Positions 25,335-33,951 of a stretch of DNA of 64,000 bases are shown in pieces. The position numbers and the translations under genes were made by a program. Location of the stretch: assembly GCA_035549555.1 (NCBI GenBank), contig DASZQR010000010.1:124001-188000 (forward strand), in the 5' to 3' direction. How positions within the stretch are numbered: position 1 is the first letter of the stretch; every line of letters begins with the position of its first letter. The notes below the pieces were generated by a model, which ran no database searches, had not been told where the DNA came from, and saw only the letters and a program-made list of their open reading frames with translations. The DNA is from Patescibacteria group bacterium. Its GTDB lineage: Bacteria > Patescibacteriota > Microgenomatia > UBA8517.

Positions 25335-25368
25335 AAAGTACATAAATGATATAATTTGGTGAGTTTAC

Positions 25369-26010
25369 ATGTCAAACGTAAGTATTTTTATTAGCTTTCC
25401 TGTCGGAATTTTAGGCTTTTTATATTTTTTCTGGAAAAGCCTCAAAGAAGATTACACATCAGATCAGATCTTCTCTGGCGCGTTTATTGTAATTGGCTTT
25501 CTTCTTTTTGGTTTTATTTTAGGCTTTCTTGGAAGAAGCTTATCCATTAATGGTCTAAAAAATATTTTTAATTTTTCTGGTATATGGTTTTGGACTGCTG
25601 TTATTTTTTCATGTATCGGTTTTTGTGTTGCCTTTTATAAATTAAACTTGCGCCTATTTGAAACTCTTGAAGCTGTAACTCTTGGTTCTTTGTTTCTACT
25701 TTTTACTATTTTTATCGTGAATGCAGTGCTTACAAAAGATGTTTATCTTTTAATTTTTTCCCTTCTTACTGTTGCCCTGATTCCTTTTTTCTCTTTTTTG
25801 ACCAAAAAATACAAATTATTTAATTGGTATAAATCTGGCAAGCTCGGCTTTGCTGGGCTTGTTTGTTTAGCTGCCTTTTTTCTTTTTAGGGTTGTGTTTG
25901 CATTAATAGATCCAATGATGCTATCCTTTGTAGGCAAATTTGATGCAATATTAAGTAGTATTACATCTTTTCTGTTTTTCATAGTGTTGTATAATTTGTC
26001 AGGGAGCTAA
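25369..26010 (+). CDS. Polytopic membrane protein, unknown
   Basis: A 213-aa protein with six to seven hydrophobic segments, rich in Phe and Leu, without recognised motif. It begins a run of plus-strand genes (DksA-like, RluA-like). The gap to the DksA-like gene is 1 nt, so it is probably cotranscribed with it. Confidence 0.55.
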   Translation: MSNVSIFISFPVGILGFLYFFWKSLKEDYTSDQIFSGAFIVIGFLLFGFILGFLGRSLSINGLKNIFNFSGIWFWTAVIFSCIGFCVAFYKLNLRLFETLEAVTLGSLFLLFTIFIVNAVLTKDVYLLIFSLLTVALIPFFSFLTKKYKLFNWYKSGKLGFAGLVCLAAFFLFRVVFALIDPMMLSFVGKFDAILSSITSFLFFIVLYNLSGS

Positions 26011-26011
26011 A

Positions 26012-26401
26012 ATGGCAAAAACAAAAGTAACTAAAAAAGAAGAACCAATAAAATTTCCGTCGTCAGTCTTGCGCCCAGTACAGACTTTCTTGCAAGATCA
26101 ATTGCATGTCTTAGATCGCCAAAAGAAAAATCTTAAAGAAGAAGATCCCTTTTCAAATCATGCAAGAGCAGATGATAATGCAGCACTGGACACTGAAGCA
26201 GAGGAGCAATTTGGCCATGCGACAACATCAGCTCTTCGTGAACAGATTGATAAAAAAAGAATTGAAATTCGTAAAGCTCTAACAAGAATTAAATTGGGTA
26301 AATACGGAATCTGCGAAAACTGTGGTAAGATGATTGACACAGATCGCTTGATGGTTTATCCGCAAGCTTCGCTTTGTGTATCCTGCGAAAAGAAAAAATA
26401 A
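26012..26401 (+). CDS. TraR/DksA-family zinc-finger protein
   Basis: A 129-aa protein with a helical N-terminal coiled-coil part and a C-terminal C4 zinc finger (YGICENCGKMIDTDRLMVYP then CVSCEKKK; Cys pairs at about 104/107 and 122/125). TraR/DksA proteins enter the RNA polymerase secondary channel to modulate transcription, in some cases with ppGpp. The N-terminal part has DDNAALDTEAEEQFGH, with acidic residues where DksA has its tip. TAATG coupling joins it to the pseudouridine synthase. Confidence 0.88.
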   Translation: MAKTKVTKKEEPIKFPSSVLRPVQTFLQDQLHVLDRQKKNLKEEDPFSNHARADDNAALDTEAEEQFGHATTSALREQIDKKRIEIRKALTRIKLGKYGICENCGKMIDTDRLMVYPQASLCVSCEKKK

Positions 26402-27102
26402 TGGACAATCCTCAAGTAATCTTCGAAGATGATTACATTCTCGCTCTAAATAAACCAGCTGGCTTTGTTGTAAACGATTCAAATACTATTTCAGATGCGC
26501 CAAGTCTCCAGGATTGGATTGATAAAAATTATGATTTTGAAATTGCCCACAATAAAATGTTACGAAACGGAATAGTACACAGATTAGATAAGCCAACTTC
26601 CGGAATTATTTTAGTTGCCAAAAATGAAAATATTTTTCATGAATTACAAAAAGAATTTTTTGATCGCGAAGTAAATAAGGTTTATGTTGCATTGGTTCAT
26701 GGAGAAATGCAGGGCATTGGTGAAATTAATGCAAAAATTGGCAGACTTCCTTGGAAGAGAAGCAAATTTGGAGTAATTGATAATGGCCGCGATGCACTAA
26801 CAAAATATAAAGTGGCACGAAGTGTCACCCTGAGCGAAGTCGAAGGGTCTAAAGAATATAGTTTGCTCGAATTATATCCAAAAACAGGCCGCACTCACCA
26901 ATTAAGAGTTCACTTAAAACATATAGGGCATCCAATAGTGGGGGATTTTTTGTATGCAGGCAGAAAAGTTTCAAAAAAAGATTTACAAATTTTTGGCCGC
27001 TTAATGCTTCATGCCAAAGAAATTGAATTTATTCATCCAGTTACAAAAAAGAAAATAAAATTAGAAACCAATTTACCAAAAGAATTTGAAAAATTTTTGT
27101 AA
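26401..27102 (+). CDS. RluA-family pseudouridine synthase with repeat-derived insert
   Basis: A 233-aa RluA-type enzyme: start MDNPQVIFEDDYILALNKPA, catalytic HRLDKPTSGIIL (Asp about 61), LYPKTGRTHQLRVHL and GDFLYAGRK. It converts uridine to pseudouridine in rRNA or tRNA. Around residues 140-151 the chain has RSVTLSEVEGSKE, which replaces a short loop before the YSLLEL strand. Its DNA is a palindromic repeat word (26827-26848) also seen in the ABC transporter at 54682-54703. Start at ATG 26401 overlaps the DksA-like stop (TAATG). Confidence 0.9.
   Translation: MDNPQVIFEDDYILALNKPAGFVVNDSNTISDAPSLQDWIDKNYDFEIAHNKMLRNGIVHRLDKPTSGIILVAKNENIFHELQKEFFDREVNKVYVALVHGEMQGIGEINAKIGRLPWKRSKFGVIDNGRDALTKYKVARSVTLSEVEGSKEYSLLELYPKTGRTHQLRVHLKHIGHPIVGDFLYAGRKVSKKDLQIFGRLMLHAKEIEFIHPVTKKKIKLETNLPKEFEKFL
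26827..26848. repeat. Palindromic repeat inside the RluA-type gene
   Basis: A 22-bp imperfect inverted repeat beginning ACCCTGAGCG and ending GTCGAAGGGT. Arms ACCCT/AGGGT and inner CGA/TCG pair. It contributes codons T-L-S-E-V-E-G. A near-identical word at 54682-54703 sits in the same codon phase of an unrelated gene. Confidence 0.75.
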
Positions 27103-27131
27103 ATATCAAAACATGTATTATAATAATTAAC

Positions 27132-27440
27132 ATGGCAAGTCCTTTTATTGAACATGAGCTTCGTAATTCTGAACACACCATGGATATGGTAATTCATGAA
27201 ATTAAGCAAAAATATGAAAATAGAATATTACCTCAAGAAACTGCAAAGTTAGATGCATTAAGATTAATGATGGCAATAGATTTATCAGCATATGGTGAAC
27301 TTATGGAACCTTCGGTTGTTAGAGCAGTAGCTGGCGATTTTAAGGATTTAAAAGAGATTGTATTTCGTATTGGTTTGGGAAATGAAGAAGAAGGACTTCC
27401 ACCAACACAATCAATTCTCAATTTAGCCAATTCTCTTTAA
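27132..27440 (+). CDS. Hypothetical soluble protein (102 aa)
   Basis: A soluble, acidic, mostly helical protein (HTMDMVIHEIKQKYENR, ETAKLDALRLMMAIDL). No family recognised. A TATAAT hexamer lies about 8 nt before the ATG (TATTATAATAATTAAC), fitting a leaderless transcript. It stands between the pseudouridine synthase and the antiporter. Confidence 0.55.
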   Translation: MASPFIEHELRNSEHTMDMVIHEIKQKYENRILPQETAKLDALRLMMAIDLSAYGELMEPSVVRAVAGDFKDLKEIVFRIGLGNEEEGLPPTQSILNLANSL

Positions 27441-27468
27441 ATCTCTTCTTTGCTACACTGAAAAATAA

Positions 27469-29154
27469 ATGATTACCACATTATTTTTCATACTTCTCGC
27501 GGCTTTAATCGGTGGTCTTATTGCTAAAGCTCTAAAAATCCCTTCATTAGTTGGTTATATTTTAGCTGGAAGTATTGGTGGTTTAATTTTTTCTTTTGAT
27601 AATTCAACTAGTCAAAATATTGCCCAGATTGGTGTTATTTTATTAATGTTTTCAGTTGGCCTCGAAATTTCTCTGGAAAAATTAATTAAAGTCGGAAAAA
27701 TAGCTATTGTTGGCAGCATTTTGCAAATTATTATTGTTACTGCAATATTATTCTTTTGTCTTGTAACTTTTGCGAACATAGCTCCAGCTGCAAGTTTGGT
27801 TTTATCGCTTGCATTTTCAATGTCATCAACTGCTTTAATAGTAAAAATTCTTTCTGACCGCCAGGAAGAGGGGACAATTCATTATGAAATTCTTACCAGC
27901 TGGGCTTTAGTTCAAGATTTAGCAGTTATTCCAATAGTTGTTTTATTACCAACTTTGACTTTACAAAATAACTCCTGGGGAAGTGTTGCATTAAGTTCTC
28001 TGCTTACTACAGTTTTGATTTTAGGGTTGGTTTTATTGATTGGAAAATTAGTTGCTCCCTATCTTACCCATCTTGTAGCTAAAACCAACAATCGTGAATT
28101 TTTATTATTACTTGCAATTGTTTTAGCGCTTGGTGTTGCAAGTTTGGTAACTCTTTTTGGAATTTCTGCAAGCTTTGGCGCATTTTTGGCCGGAGTCGTT
28201 ATTTCCAAAACTCAGGAGAATCATGCCATTTTTAGCGAAACCCGCCCACTTCGCGACATTTTTGTAACTTTATTTTTTGTATCGCTTGGGTTTTTAGTCT
28301 CTCCAATTTTTGTCTTTACACATTTTTTCACAATTTTAATTTTGACAGTCTTTATTATTTTTATAAAAGCGCTCGTTACTTTTTTATTAAATCTTTTATT
28401 TGGAGTTCGCGGCAAAACTGCGATCGCCGTTTCAATTGGAATTGCACAAGTAGGGGAATTTGCTTTTGTGTTGTTTTTGCTTGCCCAAGCGCTTGGAATT
28501 TTAGATTCAAATCTAACTCAAATTGCAATTTCAACAACGCTTGTCACTCTTCTTGTTTCCTCAGTTTTATTTAAAGAGCTTACTCCAATTTGGAATTTTA
28601 TTAAAGAAAAAACTAAAAATAGTCCTATTCATAAATTTTTTGTAGGAGGAACAAGGCAAAGCGAAGATAATAAACCTGAATTAAAAGATCATATTATTCT
28701 TGCTGGTTTTGGCAGAATGGGGAAATGGATTGGAAAAGCTTTAAAAGAAATTGGAGTCGATTTTATTATTATTGATTACAATCATAAAGTAATTCATGAA
28801 GCAAAACTAAAAGGCGACAATGCGCTTTATGGTGATGCTTCCGTTCCAGAGATGCTTGAAGAAGCGCAGGTCAAGAATGCAAAAGCTGTCATAATTAGTA
28901 TTCCTGATCCAGTTGCTCAGGAAGAAATTGTTGCATATTGTAAGAAAAATTATCCAGATTTAAAAATTATGGTTCGTGCGCATCTTGATAGTGATATTAA
29001 AAAATTACTTGATCTTAAAGTTCAAAAAGTTGTTCAGCCAGAATTTGAAGCAGCTATTTCAATTGTTAAAAGTATCTTGATTAACTCTGGTAGAAACAAA
29101 GAAGAGGTAAATAAAAAATTAAAATCACTTCGCCTTTCTCATGCTAATATGTAA
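27469..29154 (+). CDS. CPA2-type K+/H+ antiporter with RCK (TrkA-N) domain
   Basis: A 561-aa protein with about 12 membrane segments (residues 1-385), including the CPA2 features GYILAGSIGGLI and FGISASFGAFLAGVVIS, followed by a cytoplasmic TrkA-N/RCK Rossmann domain (about 405-520) with GFGRMGKWIG and YGDASVPEMLEEAQ. KefB/YbaL-like antiporters exchange K+ for H+ under control of a nucleotide. No TrkA-C domain follows. It precedes the LCP-like gene by 6 nt. Confidence 0.9.
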   Translation: MITTLFFILLAALIGGLIAKALKIPSLVGYILAGSIGGLIFSFDNSTSQNIAQIGVILLMFSVGLEISLEKLIKVGKIAIVGSILQIIIVTAILFFCLVTFANIAPAASLVLSLAFSMSSTALIVKILSDRQEEGTIHYEILTSWALVQDLAVIPIVVLLPTLTLQNNSWGSVALSSLLTTVLILGLVLLIGKLVAPYLTHLVAKTNNREFLLLLAIVLALGVASLVTLFGISASFGAFLAGVVISKTQENHAIFSETRPLRDIFVTLFFVSLGFLVSPIFVFTHFFTILILTVFIIFIKALVTFLLNLLFGVRGKTAIAVSIGIAQVGEFAFVLFLLAQALGILDSNLTQIAISTTLVTLLVSSVLFKELTPIWNFIKEKTKNSPIHKFFVGGTRQSEDNKPELKDHIILAGFGRMGKWIGKALKEIGVDFIIIDYNHKVIHEAKLKGDNALYGDASVPEMLEEAQVKNAKAVIISIPDPVAQEEIVAYCKKNYPDLKIMVRAHLDSDIKKLLDLKVQKVVQPEFEAAISIVKSILINSGRNKEEVNKKLKSLRLSHANM

Positions 29155-29160
29155 GTTGCC

Positions 29161-30108
29161 ATGCAGGACCTCCATCATCTTAAAACTTCCAAAAAGGCCA
29201 TAGTCGAAGAACCGCCAAAAAAATCTCATTTAAAATTATTTTTTATCGTTTTTGCAATCCTTTTCACTATTGTTGCTATTTTTTATTTTTTGCTATCAGC
29301 TAATTCTTCTTGGGATGGCAAATCAAAAATTCTAGTTGCAAGCGAAGATTCTGCAGGAATTGTAACTATAACTGTTTTAGATCCAGGAACATCTTCAATC
29401 AGTTATTTGGTAGCTCCGGCAGAAGTTGAAGTAAATGCTGCAAATAATTTAGGGACATGGAAATTGGGAAGCATCTCAAAGTTGGGGAATGATAAAAATT
29501 TAGGAGGAATTTTTTTAAAAAATACTCTTATAAAGTCTTTTAATTTTCCAATTACAGATTGGTCTGGTCCTGATTTTATAAAATTAACAAATGGCAATAT
29601 TTTATCTGAATTAAGTACCTTTTTTAAGCCAGACATTTCTAATTTATCTGTATTTGATAAATTACGCATGGCAAATTTTGCGATAGCAGTCAATGCAAAT
29701 GGAAAAATCACGACCAGCCTTGAAGATACAAGTGAGCTTTCTCGCGCGAAATTAACAGACGGATCTTTGGGCTGGACAATTACAGATAACATTCCCACAA
29801 GTGTTGAATCTTTTTTGGTAGATACAAATTTAGCAAGTAAAAATCTAAATGTTTTGATAAACGATTACACTTCAACTTCAGTTGCATCGGGAATTGTCAC
29901 AAAGACAGTTGAAGCTTTAGGTGCAAACGTTGCATCAATCCAAAATATGGATGTCAACAAATCGCTTGATTGCAAAATAACAGGGCAAACTCAGGCTGCA
30001 GTCGATAAAATTGCAAAAATTTTCTCATGTGACAAAAGCTATTCCAAAGCACCAAATAATTTTGACATTCAAATAGATATTGGGGAAATTTTTAGAAACC
30101 GTTTTTAA
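29161..30108 (+). CDS. LCP/LytR_C-like envelope protein, divergent
   Basis: A 315-aa protein with one N-terminal transmembrane segment (residues about 22-45) and an external part. The first half (KILVASEDSAGIVTITVLDP) has the strand order of LytR-CpsA-Psr domains, but the conserved Arg/Asp motifs are not clear. The second half (NVLINDYTSTSVASGIVTKT) resembles the LytR_C domain. LCP proteins attach glycopolymers to peptidoglycan; here a catalytic role is uncertain. The 3' end overlaps the convergent TPR gene by 17 nt. Confidence 0.6.
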   Translation: MQDLHHLKTSKKAIVEEPPKKSHLKLFFIVFAILFTIVAIFYFLLSANSSWDGKSKILVASEDSAGIVTITVLDPGTSSISYLVAPAEVEVNAANNLGTWKLGSISKLGNDKNLGGIFLKNTLIKSFNFPITDWSGPDFIKLTNGNILSELSTFFKPDISNLSVFDKLRMANFAIAVNANGKITTSLEDTSELSRAKLTDGSLGWTITDNIPTSVESFLVDTNLASKNLNVLINDYTSTSVASGIVTKTVEALGANVASIQNMDVNKSLDCKITGQTQAAVDKIAKIFSCDKSYSKAPNNFDIQIDIGEIFRNRF

Positions 30109-30664
30109 GTGCGCGCACAAATATTTTTACACTGCTTCGGTCAGCCGTTTTAACTGACGCTTCGTATTCGCCGCCAAGTTTAAATAAACTTATAAATTTC
30201 AAAGCAATATTATCAGGAAATCTCCCGATATATTTATCGTCAAAAGTAGCAACGCTTACTTTATGAAGGCTCGCATCAATTTTAACGGCGTCTCCGCAGC
30301 TTAGTTCCATAATTGTCTCTTTATCTCCCAAATTAGTTAAACTAACAATTTTTGTTCTTGCAGGTTCTTCTATAAAACTAATTTTTGCAATTTTATGATT
30401 AGTCCCGTTTCCTGGCTTGAAATTTTTCCATTTTTCAACACACTTTAAAGCAATTGTGTTATTCGCATCAATTTTCAATACTTTTTCGCTTAGTTCTGTA
30501 GCTTTTTTTATATTTCCGCTTTCAGCATAAGCTCTAGCAAGTCTATTCATTGCATCAATATCTTCTGGTCTGCTTTTTAAAATTTCTAAATTAAGAAGTG
30601 TAGCTTTTTCCCAGTCGCAACAAAGTGCTGCGCTTATGGCTTCATGGGCAAGATCTGATTCCAT
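30092..30664 (-). CDS. TPR-repeat protein with C-terminal beta domain
   Basis: A 190-aa soluble protein: two to three TPR helices (AISAALCCDWEKATLLNLEI, AMNRLARAYAESGNIKKATE) and a C-terminal beta domain of about 90 residues (CGDAVKIDASLHKVSVATFD, KYIGRFPD) reminiscent of an SH3-like or HIRAN-like fold. Probably a protein-interaction adaptor. It is divergent from yebC. Confidence 0.65.
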   Translation of the reverse strand: MESDLAHEAISAALCCDWEKATLLNLEILKSRPEDIDAMNRLARAYAESGNIKKATELSEKVLKIDANNTIALKCVEKWKNFKPGNGTNHKIAKISFIEEPARTKIVSLTNLGDKETIMELSCGDAVKIDASLHKVSVATFDDKYIGRFPDNIALKFISLFKLGGEYEASVKTADRSSVKIFVRALKNGF

Positions 30665-30694
30665 TTTTATGTTGTCAACTTGATTGAGTATAAA

Positions 30695-30723
30695 TTGTCT
30701 ATTATTTATGTCAAGAGTATAAT
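30695..30723 (+). promoter_or_regulatory. Promoter of yebC
   Basis: TTGTCT (30695-30700), a 17-nt spacer and TATAAT (30718-30723) form a clear sigma-70-type promoter; the -10 ends 8 nt before the yebC ATG at 30732, so transcription would start at or next to the start codon. Confidence 0.7.
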
Positions 30724-30731
30724 AAGTAAAA

Positions 30732-31433
30732 ATGTCAGGTCATTCTCATTACGCTACAACTAAACGTCAAAAAGAATTAAAAGATAACGCTCGTGGTCAA
30801 GTTTTCTCAAAACTTTCCCGAGCTATTACAATTGCAGCAAAAGGCGGAGCTGATCCAGATGCAAATTTCAAATTAAGAATCGCAATAGAAAAAGCGCGTG
30901 AAGCAAGTATGCCTAAAGAAAATATCGATCGTGCAATTTCTAAAGCAAGTAGTGGGGGAGAACTGGAAGAAGTTTTATATGAAGGTTTTGCTCCAGGAGG
31001 TGCTGCGGTTTTAGTTGAAGTAGCAACTGATAATAGAAATAGAACAAACGCAGAAATAAAAAATCTTTTTGAAAAAAATGGGGGAAAGATGGGAAATCCT
31101 GGTTCTGTTTCCTTTAACTTTGCTCCAAAGGGATTACTTGTAATTAAAAAAACTGCTTCAGATGATGACCTATTAAAATTAATTGATTTAGGAGCAGAGG
31201 ATTTTGAAGATGTTGGTGAAGAATTGGAAATTTATGTCGAACCAAATAAATTAAATGAAATGCAAAAAAAGCTAACAGAAAATAGTTTTCAAGTAACCTC
31301 AGCAGAGTTGATGCAAAAGCCAATAAACTTCTCAGATGTTACACCGGATAAAAGTGCACAAGTAACACAATTTTTAGAGAATTTTGACAATCACGACGAC
31401 GTCCAAAAAGTCTTCACAAATGCGAATTTCTAA
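30732..31433 (+). CDS. yebC: YebC/PmpR-family protein
   Basis: A 233-aa YebC/TACO1-family protein: start SGHSHYATTKRQKELKDNAR, AKGGADPDANFKLRIAIEKA, EGFAPGGAAVLVEVATDNRN and the GKMGNPGSVSF motif. The family acts in translation of polyproline tracts and in transcription regulation. It has a strong upstream promoter (TTGTCT-N17-TATAAT). The 3' end overlaps the next membrane-protein gene by 14 nt. Confidence 0.96.
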   Translation: MSGHSHYATTKRQKELKDNARGQVFSKLSRAITIAAKGGADPDANFKLRIAIEKAREASMPKENIDRAISKASSGGELEEVLYEGFAPGGAAVLVEVATDNRNRTNAEIKNLFEKNGGKMGNPGSVSFNFAPKGLLVIKKTASDDDLLKLIDLGAEDFEDVGEELEIYVEPNKLNEMQKKLTENSFQVTSAELMQKPINFSDVTPDKSAQVTQFLENFDNHDDVQKVFTNANF

Positions 31434-32199
31434 GGAAGTAAGATTTATTATCACCTCAATTGTTTTGTCACTTGGATTTTTAGGTATTAATTTTGTTCCT
31501 GACCAATCCCGTCTCTTATCAATTTTCTTTTTGACTTTTGCAACAATCATTTTATTTGTTTTTTCTCTTTGGGAAGGGTTGGGGATTAATGAAAGTTTAT
31601 TGTCGCTTATTTTGCCTCCGCTTTTTACTCTTGGAGTTGGTATTTTTTGGTTTTTAATCCCGACAAGCATATTTGCCAGGCTTCCTGTCGTTATTCTTTT
31701 TGGTTTAGGGATTTATGTATTATGTAGAACTGAAAATATTTTTACAGTTTCAATGCGAAAAACTATTCCGCTTTTTCGTGGTGCTCGTTCTGTTGGTTTT
31801 ATCTTAACTTATGTAACAAGCTTTCTTTTATACAACGCTCTTATTTCTATTAAGGCAAATATTTTTATCACAGCCCTTGGTGTTGCTTTAATTTCAATGT
31901 TTCTTTTTCTTCAAGGCCTTTGGATAAGTTCGATAGAAATCAAAAATCTGAATTTAAATAAAATGTTTTTATACGCAGGAGTTTTTACCCTAGCTTTGAC
32001 AGAAGTGGGGATTATACTTTATTTTTGGCCCGTAACTGTGGTTGTAGGCTCGGTTTTTCTTACAATTGGTATTTATGTCCTCTTGGGCCTAGGCCAGGCT
32101 GAGCTTGAAGATCGGCTTTTCAAATTAACAGTTCGAGATCATTTGATCGTAGGCGTAATCGTATTCTTTATTATGTTTTTAGCGACCCACTGGGGTTGA
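31420..32199 (+). CDS. Polytopic membrane protein, unknown (259 aa)
   Basis: From ATG 31420 (MRISKEVRFIITSIVLSLGF), 259 aa with about eight hydrophobic segments and no recognised motif. The start overlaps the yebC end, so it is probably cotranscribed with it. It is the last gene before the long gene-free stretch. Confidence 0.6.
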   Translation: MRISKEVRFIITSIVLSLGFLGINFVPDQSRLLSIFFLTFATIILFVFSLWEGLGINESLLSLILPPLFTLGVGIFWFLIPTSIFARLPVVILFGLGIYVLCRTENIFTVSMRKTIPLFRGARSVGFILTYVTSFLLYNALISIKANIFITALGVALISMFLFLQGLWISSIEIKNLNLNKMFLYAGVFTLALTEVGIILYFWPVTVVVGSVFLTIGIYVLLGLGQAELEDRLFKLTVRDHLIVGVIVFFIMFLATHWG

Positions 32200-32986
32200 A
32201 GTAGAGGAGTGTAATTATACTGTTTAAGAAATATTATAGGTAATTATAGGACATATTTTCACACAAAGTAGAGAAGAGTTTTCATGAAATGATATAGTTT
32301 GTACATAGTTAAATATTTGTATTTAAACTCCTCTTGGAGAAGTGAGGTAAATTAATATCTAAAAATTATTTTAATTTTGCTTCATTATTTTGAGTAAGTA
32401 TATATAAGCAATTGCGACACTAACCCGAACGATATGTGTTCAATTAAACATAGTCGTACAATAATACTTTTGCGACGTATTATATATACTATATAGAGAA
32501 GTGCTGTATTTATCATTTAAGTTTGCTTAGGCATCACAGTTATAATCATGATCATAAATTAATTTTTTCTTTAAATTCTCTCCAGTTTGAATCTCTAAAA
32601 ATTTTTATATTTATCAGGCTTAATTAATCAATTAATCCCGATAATTTGGGAAACTATTTTTATCCCCATTGTTAATAAAGGATACTAATATCGTCCTTAA
32701 AATATGACAGGTCTTAAATCGCATTATATGAAGTCTCTTTTGAGCGAATTGTTTATCATCTATTATCTATAAAAGACTTTATTAAAGTTTGTTTGTATAG
32801 CTTAAATTTTTAAAATTTTAAATTTGTGAATATGTAAATATTAAACAATAAATTACAAAAAATAATTAATATATTTTGTAAAATAATTTTTGAATTTATA
32901 TAAATAAACTAAATTTATTTTAATAATTTAAAAAATACTTTGTGTCGCACATTGACAAATATTTCACGTCGTGTTAATTTTACTTA
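32200..32986. other. Long AT-rich non-coding region before the Xer-type gene
   Basis: No ORF of plausible composition is present in 787 nt; A+T is well over 75% by eye. Visible structure: an 8-bp inverted repeat AGAGGAGT/ACTCCTCT (32203-32210, 32327-32334); tandem ATTATAGG copies near 32240; ATAATAC-N9-GTATTAT near 32461-32483; TTGCGAC at 32412-32418 and 32470-32476, with GTCGCA near 32943; a near-consensus DnaA box TTATCCCCA (32660-32668); and AAATTT-rich palindromes near 32805-32825. It could be an origin-like, dif-like or structured RNA region; none is proven. Confidence 0.5.
32952..32980 (+). promoter_or_regulatory. Promoter of the Xer-type gene with palindrome in the spacer
   Basis: TTGACA (32952-32957), a 17-nt spacer, and TAATTT (32975-32980), with ATG 6 nt downstream. 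The spacer contains the palindrome CACGTCGTG (32965-32973), and a second one, TGTGTCGCACA, lies at 32941-32951. These could be operator sites for the recombinase or another regulator. Confidence 0.7.
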
Positions 32987-33922
32987 ATGCCTGCAGTTTT
33001 AGAAAAAATTGATCTTCCTAAAAAAATAGATCAATTTTTAGATTATCTCCAAATAGAAAAAGGCAGCTCTCCCCTAACCCTTCGCAATTATCGCCATTAT
33101 TTGACTCGTTTTAATAATTGGATGGCTGGAACAACCTCAGATGAAATAACTTCAAGATTGATTTCTGATTATCGTTTATTTTTATCAAACTTTGCTGATC
33201 CAAAAGGCCACCATCTCACCAAGCGTACTCAAAGCTATCATATGATTGCGATGAGAAGTTTTTTAAAGTGGCTTATCAAAAACGATTATCAGGTATTAAC
33301 TCCGGAAAAAATTGATTTACCAAAAGTCGAAGATCGCCAGGTAAAGTTTCTAAATGCCGAGCAAGTCGAAAGACTTTTAAATGCACCTTCTTTAAGTTCT
33401 ATTCAAGGAAAACGTGATAAAGCAATTCTAGAAGTTTTATTTTCAACAGGTCTTCGCGTGAGTGAACTTATTAAATTAAATCGCGACAAAATAGATTTAG
33501 ACCGCAGGGAATTTGGAATTATTGGCAAAGGCGGACATGCAAGAGTTGTCTTTTTAAGCCCCCGCGCTGCTGACTGGCTTGCGATTTATATCAAAGCTCG
33601 TGATGATATGTATAAGCCTTTATTCATTCATCACAAAGGCAAAAAAGATATAACTCTTCCTGATGAAAAAATGCGTTTAACTCCAAGAAGTGTTCAGCGA
33701 ATTGTCAAAAAATATTCCCATAAAGTAAAACTTCCAGTTGAAGCAACACCGCACACATTAAGGCATAGTTTTGCAACCGATTTATTAATTGCAGGAGCTG
33801 ATATGCGAAGTGTCCAGGAAATGCTCGGCCACAAAAATATTTCTACAACTCAAATCTATACTCATGTGACAAATAAACAAATGAAAGATGTCCACGAAGC
33901 TTTCCATGGAAAAAGTCATTGA
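32987..33922 (+). CDS. Tyrosine recombinase, XerC/XerD type
   Basis: A 311-aa phage-integrase-type recombinase. N-terminal SAM-like DNA-binding domain (about 10-105) and catalytic domain with Arg in STGLRVSEL, HTLRHSFAT (His-x-x-Arg), LGHKNISTTQ and nucleophile Tyr in QIYTHV. The size and motifs match XerC/XerD, which resolve chromosome dimers at dif, rather than a phage integrase. A consensus promoter ends 6 nt before the ATG. No phage genes are nearby. Confidence 0.92.
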   Translation: MPAVLEKIDLPKKIDQFLDYLQIEKGSSPLTLRNYRHYLTRFNNWMAGTTSDEITSRLISDYRLFLSNFADPKGHHLTKRTQSYHMIAMRSFLKWLIKNDYQVLTPEKIDLPKVEDRQVKFLNAEQVERLLNAPSLSSIQGKRDKAILEVLFSTGLRVSELIKLNRDKIDLDRREFGIIGKGGHARVVFLSPRAADWLAIYIKARDDMYKPLFIHHKGKKDITLPDEKMRLTPRSVQRIVKKYSHKVKLPVEATPHTLRHSFATDLLIAGADMRSVQEMLGHKNISTTQIYTHVTNKQMKDVHEAFHGKSH

Positions 33923-33951
33923 CAATAAAAGATATAATATATAATTAAGTT

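Noticed and set aside
32470-32497. Possible dif site near TTGCGACGTATTATATATAC
   Set aside because: Only loosely similar to the bacterial dif arms; no clear XerD half-site. Kept as part of the gene-free region only.
32660-32668. DnaA box TTATCCCCA as proof of an origin
   Set aside because: A single near-match in a very AT-rich region, no cluster and no dnaA or dnaN nearby; insufficient to call oriC.
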